5,699 nt of DNA from Nitrosomonas sp. UBA6494 (lineage in GTDB: Bacteria; Pseudomonadota; Gammaproteobacteria; Burkholderiales; Nitrosomonadaceae): NCBI GenBank assembly GCA_002435335.1, contig DJMI01000066.1:1-5699 (forward strand), written 5' to 3'. This document shows, in pieces, positions 5,100-5,699 of this stretch; positions within the stretch are counted from its first letter, which is position 1, and each line of letters begins with the position of its first letter. Both the position numbers and the translations under genes were made by a program. The notes beneath the pieces were generated by a model. That model did not search any database. It was not told the origin of the DNA and worked only from the letters and a program-made list of their open reading frames with translations.

Positions 5100-5699
5100 T
5101 CAGTTAAGGTTGAGTTGTTGTCGAGCCACCCAAGCTTGACCCAAAGAAATGCTACTGTCATCAGGGGGCATTACTTTAGGAAATAACAGTTGCAAGCCCG
5201 TTGTTGATAAGCGATCGATCAAGCCTTCTTTCAGCACGGCATTGTGAAAACAACCGCCGCCGAATGCGACCAGCGAAATATTGTGCTGTTGAGCCGCTTG
5301 CTGCAGCCATGCCGCTAAACCTTCTATCAGTGTTGCGTGAAATAGCGCGGCAGCATAAGCGGTGTCGCGACCGGTATCGCGGCAATCAAGCAATGCCGCC
5401 AGCAACGGCGCAAAATCCAGATCGTTGTCCGCCGTGATGCGATAACCATCGACTAATGCAGGAACGATGCCATTTTGCTCGGCAAGTTGCTGCAATTGAA
5501 TCGCGGCCTGCGCTTCGTGTGCCTGAATCATGTTGACACCCAGCAAAGCCGCGGCAGCGTCGAATAACCGCCCCACGCTGGAAGTCTGTGGACAATTGAG
5601 ATTTTTTTCCAGCATCACGGCGACGGTCGCCGCTGCCGGTTGATCGGCATAGCGACGCACGATTTCAGCGCTACGCTGTAACCGAAACAATACCGCAGC
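5100..5699 (-). CDS. hypF: Carbamoyltransferase HypF, C-terminal part (cut by window edge)
   Basis: The frame is open through the window edge and ends at TGA 5102-5100, giving about 199 residues of a protein normally about 750 long. HypF makes the thiocarbamate on HypE that becomes the cyanide ligands of [NiFe]-hydrogenase; it acts in the cytosol. This piece is the end of the Kae1-like carbamoyltransferase domain. It contains SSVGRLFDAAAALLGV, EAQAAIQLQQLAEQ, the conserved FHATLIEGLAAW, GGGCFHNAVL and the final PPDDSSISLGQAWVARQQL. The last motif usually reads NDGG(I/L)xLGQ; here the two glycines are serines while the second Asp is kept. A TTG at 5690 is not the true start, because the frame continues upstream. 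It converges on the channel gene with an 11-base gap and no visible terminator. It implies a hydrogenase gene cluster beyond the right edge. Confidence 0.92.
   Translation of the reverse strand, partial: AAVLFRLQRSAEIVRRYADQPAAATVAVMLEKNLNCPQTSSVGRLFDAAAALLGVNMIQAHEAQAAIQLQQLAEQNGIVPALVDGYRITADNDLDFAPLLAALLDCRDTGRDTAYAAALFHATLIEGLAAWLQQAAQQHNISLVAFGGGCFHNAVLKEGLIDRLSTTGLQLLFPKVMPPDDSSISLGQAWVARQQLNLN

Noticed and set aside
5086..5102. A shared terminator between the convergent channel gene and hypF
   Set aside because: The 11-base gap and nearby sequence contain no stem-loop with a T-run that I can see.

Overview
The window (about 48% G+C by eye) looks like chromosomal DNA of a Gram-negative proteobacterium. 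Hsp33, the HypF fragment and the YjjJ-type HipA remnant read like betaproteobacterial proteins. A Nitrosomonas-like ammonia oxidiser is my best guess, but it rests on remembered resemblance and has not been searched.

Layout. (1) Bases 1-247 are the right end of an IS256-family insertion sequence. They hold the transposase C-terminus, interrupted by an in-frame TAA, and a terminal inverted repeat. (2) The element sits in a yjjJ/hipA-type kinase gene, so only the C-terminal part of that gene remains (about 248-927). The open frame there begins inside the IS DNA in another frame. (3) Bases 940-1107 are a MITE-like palindromic repeat flanked by CTAG, immediately beyond the 3' end of hslO. (4) hslO (Hsp33) lies on the minus strand at 1110-1964, with a good -10 box upstream. 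Only two of the usual four zinc-binding cysteines are present. (5) A possible 48-residue small ORF lies at 2024-2170. (6) A CHASE-domain hybrid histidine kinase follows on the plus strand. It is split by an apparent -1 frameshift inside the dimerisation/phosphoacceptor domain: the first half is 2197-3231 and the second half, with HATPase and receiver, is 3240-4223. (7) A Tsx/OmpK-like outer-membrane channel gene (about 4234-5088) follows almost without a gap. (8) The 3' end of hypF, for [NiFe]-hydrogenase maturation, runs on the minus strand from 5100 to the window edge and converges on the channel gene.

How it fits together. The left third shows genome decay by two mobile-element insertions. 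The central plus-strand block places a membrane-bound sensor kinase directly upstream of an outer-membrane channel of the nucleoside-channel superfamily. CHASE domains are known to bind small ligands, including adenine derivatives in plants, so a shared ligand theme is an appealing but untested idea. Nothing in the window is clearly a new multi-gene system. The points most worth checking are the two-cysteine Hsp33, the split kinase and its neighbour, and the palindromic repeat.
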